Below the pieces are notes generated by a model, which was not told where the DNA came from, ran no database searches, and saw only the letters and a list, made by a program, of their open reading frames with translations. A DNA stretch of 42,059 nt from NCBI GenBank assembly GCA_964648365.1, contig CAZYLK010000031.1:1-42059 (forward strand), written 5' to 3'. Of the stretch, positions 40,884 to 42,059 are shown one piece after another. This DNA comes from SURF-32 sp964648365. GTDB lineage: Bacteria; Planctomycetota; Phycisphaerae; UBA1845. The stretch's first letter is position 1. Each line of letters starts with the position of its first letter. A program made the position numbers and the translations under genes.

Positions 40884-42059
40884 CTACTTGCCCTCCAGCC
40901 AGTTCCGCCCCCACCCCACGTCCACCACGACCGGCACGTCCAAAGGTATGGCGTGGATCATTTTCTCGCGAATCATCGCGGCCTCGCGCTCCACGGACTC
41001 GGCGTCTACCTCGAAGACCAGTTCGTCGTGAACCTGGATCAACATGCGGGCGGAATAACGGCCGCCGGCCAGTTCGCGGTCGATGTCCACCATCGCCCGC
41101 TTGATCATGTCGGCAGCGGAGCCTTGGATGACGGTGTTGACCGCCACCCGCTCGCCCATCGAGCGCTGTTGCGGGTTGCGCGAGTGCAGTTCGGGGATCG
41201 CTCGGCGACGGCCGAGGATCGTCTGGGCGTAGCCGCTCCGGCGGGCGTCGTCGATGCAGGCGTCGATGAACTTGCGGATGCCGGGGTAACGCTGGAAGTA
41301 ACGGTCGATAAACGTGCGGGCTTCGGAGACCGAGACGTTGATGCCCCGCGCCAGGCCGAACGCCGTCTGGCCGTAGATGATCCCGAAGTTGACCGCCTTG
41401 GCGGCGCCGCGCTGCTCGGGCGTGACCGCGCCAAGCTCCACGCCGTTGACCTGGGCCGCCACGAAGCGGTGGATGTCCACGCCCTCCTGGAACGCTCGCA
41501 GCAGTGCGGCGTCCTGACAGTAGTGGGCCAGCACGCGCAGCTCGATCTGCGAATAGTCCGCGGCCAGCAGCACTTGCGACTCTTTTTCCGGCACGAACGC
41601 CGCCCGGATGCGTTTGCCCGTCGGCGTGCGGATCGGGATGTTCTGCAAGTTCGGGTCGCTGGACGACAGCCGACCGGTGGCCGCGCCGATGATGTGAAAG
41701 CTGGTGTGAATCCGCCCGGTCCGGGGCAGCACCATCTTCGGCAGCGTATCGACGTAGGTATTCTTGAGCTTGGCCAGTTCGCGGTATTGCAGAACCAGCC
41801 CCGGGATCGGGTTGTCCGTCTGCCGGGCGAGCGTTTCCAGCGTGTCGCTGTCGGTACTGCGGCCGGTCTTGGTCTTGCGGACGACGCCCAGCTTCAGTTC
41901 GTCGAACAGCACGACGGCGAGCTGTTTCGTCGAATCGACGTTGAAATCATGCCCGGCCGCGTCGCACACCTGCCTGCGCAGCTCGGCCATCTGCCCATCG
42001 AGTTCCCCGCTGAGCGCATGCAGCGTCTTCGCGTCCAGGGAGACGCCGCGATGCTCCAT
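40884..42059 (-). CDS. polA: DNA polymerase I, C-terminal part (runs off window)
   Basis: The visible 391 residues are the polymerase domain of a family A DNA polymerase; the N-terminal nuclease part lies beyond 42059. Motif A is DYSQIELRVLAH (168-179 of the fragment) with the catalytic Asp168. Motif B is the O helix KAVNFGIIYG (221-230), with Lys221, Phe225 and Tyr229 at the E. coli K758, F762 and Y766 positions. Motif C is QVHDELVFEV (from 342), with catalytic Asp345. TGRLSSSDPNLQNIP (128-142) is also well kept. Phe at the O-helix position implies normal discrimination against dideoxynucleotides. The ATG at 42057-42059 is an internal methionine, not the gene start. The enzyme fills gaps in repair and lagging-strand processing. 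Confidence 0.97.
   Translation of the reverse strand: MEHRGVSLDAKTLHALSGELDGQMAELRRQVCDAAGHDFNVDSTKQLAVVLFDELKLGVVRKTKTGRSTDSDTLETLARQTDNPIPGLVLQYRELAKLKNTYVDTLPKMVLPRTGRIHTSFHIIGAATGRLSSSDPNLQNIPIRTPTGKRIRAAFVPEKESQVLLAADYSQIELRVLAHYCQDAALLRAFQEGVDIHRFVAAQVNGVELGAVTPEQRGAAKAVNFGIIYGQTAFGLARGINVSVSEARTFIDRYFQRYPGIRKFIDACIDDARRSGYAQTILGRRRAIPELHSRNPQQRSMGERVAVNTVIQGSAADMIKRAMVDIDRELAGGRYSARMLIQVHDELVFEVDAESVEREAAMIREKMIHAIPLDVPVVVDVGWGRNWLEGK

Overview
The window is GC-rich bacterial chromosome, densely coded on both strands. It carries two runs of exactly 100 N (37301-37400, 40728-40827), so it is a scaffold rather than finished sequence. Several traits together suggest Planctomycetota or a close relative: large TPR proteins, a TPR-metalloprotease, a sulfatase-fold hydrolase, small Cys-rich lipoproteins, a dnaA without dnaN/recF beside it, and tandem palindromic intergenic repeats of the type GTGGCACCGGTTTTCAACCGG-like. 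This placement is an inference from family content, not from a marker-gene tree. No rRNA, tRNA, insertion sequence or CRISPR array was recognised.

Layout. 1-2356: a strong sigma70-like promoter, a ~210-nt leader, a MORC/MutL-like GHKL ATPase and a small unknown protein. 2439-4084: a small lipoprotein and a beta-hydroxyacid dehydrogenase, closed by a clear terminator. 4538-10938 (minus strand): TPR/gluzincin protein, 58-aa coiled-coil protein, DnaA, and a GNAT protein. 11242-17752 (plus): HEAT lipoprotein, STAS protein, MlaE permease, MlaF ATPase, MlaD MCE protein, geranylgeranyl-reductase-like flavoprotein, then a GAF-SpoIIE (RsbU-like) phosphatase. 17911-20310: sulfatase-fold enzyme divergent from a cysteine dioxygenase. 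20389-23696 (minus): two TPR proteins separated by a 35-bp tandem repeat array. 24177-35874 (plus): an almost complete Tad/Flp pilus locus (Flp pilin, TadV peptidase, TadE, CpaB, secretin, TadG-vWA, terminator, TadZ, TadA, TadB, TadC). 36352-38898: an NfnA/NfnB-type flavoprotein pair, split by repeats and a gap. 39134-42059: Cys-rich lipoprotein, amidohydrolase, and the 3' part of polA on the minus strand.

How the parts work together. The Tad locus encodes pilin, processing, secretin, motor and platform. It lacks an obvious TadD, but two TPR proteins lie just upstream. The STAS-MlaE-MlaF-MlaD genes overlap or nearly abut and should form an MCE lipid transporter. The STAS protein keeps the phosphorylatable DSSG motif, and a SpoIIE-type phosphatase is encoded just downstream, which suggests a phospho-switch acting on lipid transport. 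NfnA/NfnB would handle ferredoxin/NAD(P)H electron transfer.

The best candidates for something undescribed are the MORC-like ATPase plus its small partner, the phospho-switch/Mla arrangement, and the palindromic repeat family that recurs between genes and borders both assembly gaps.
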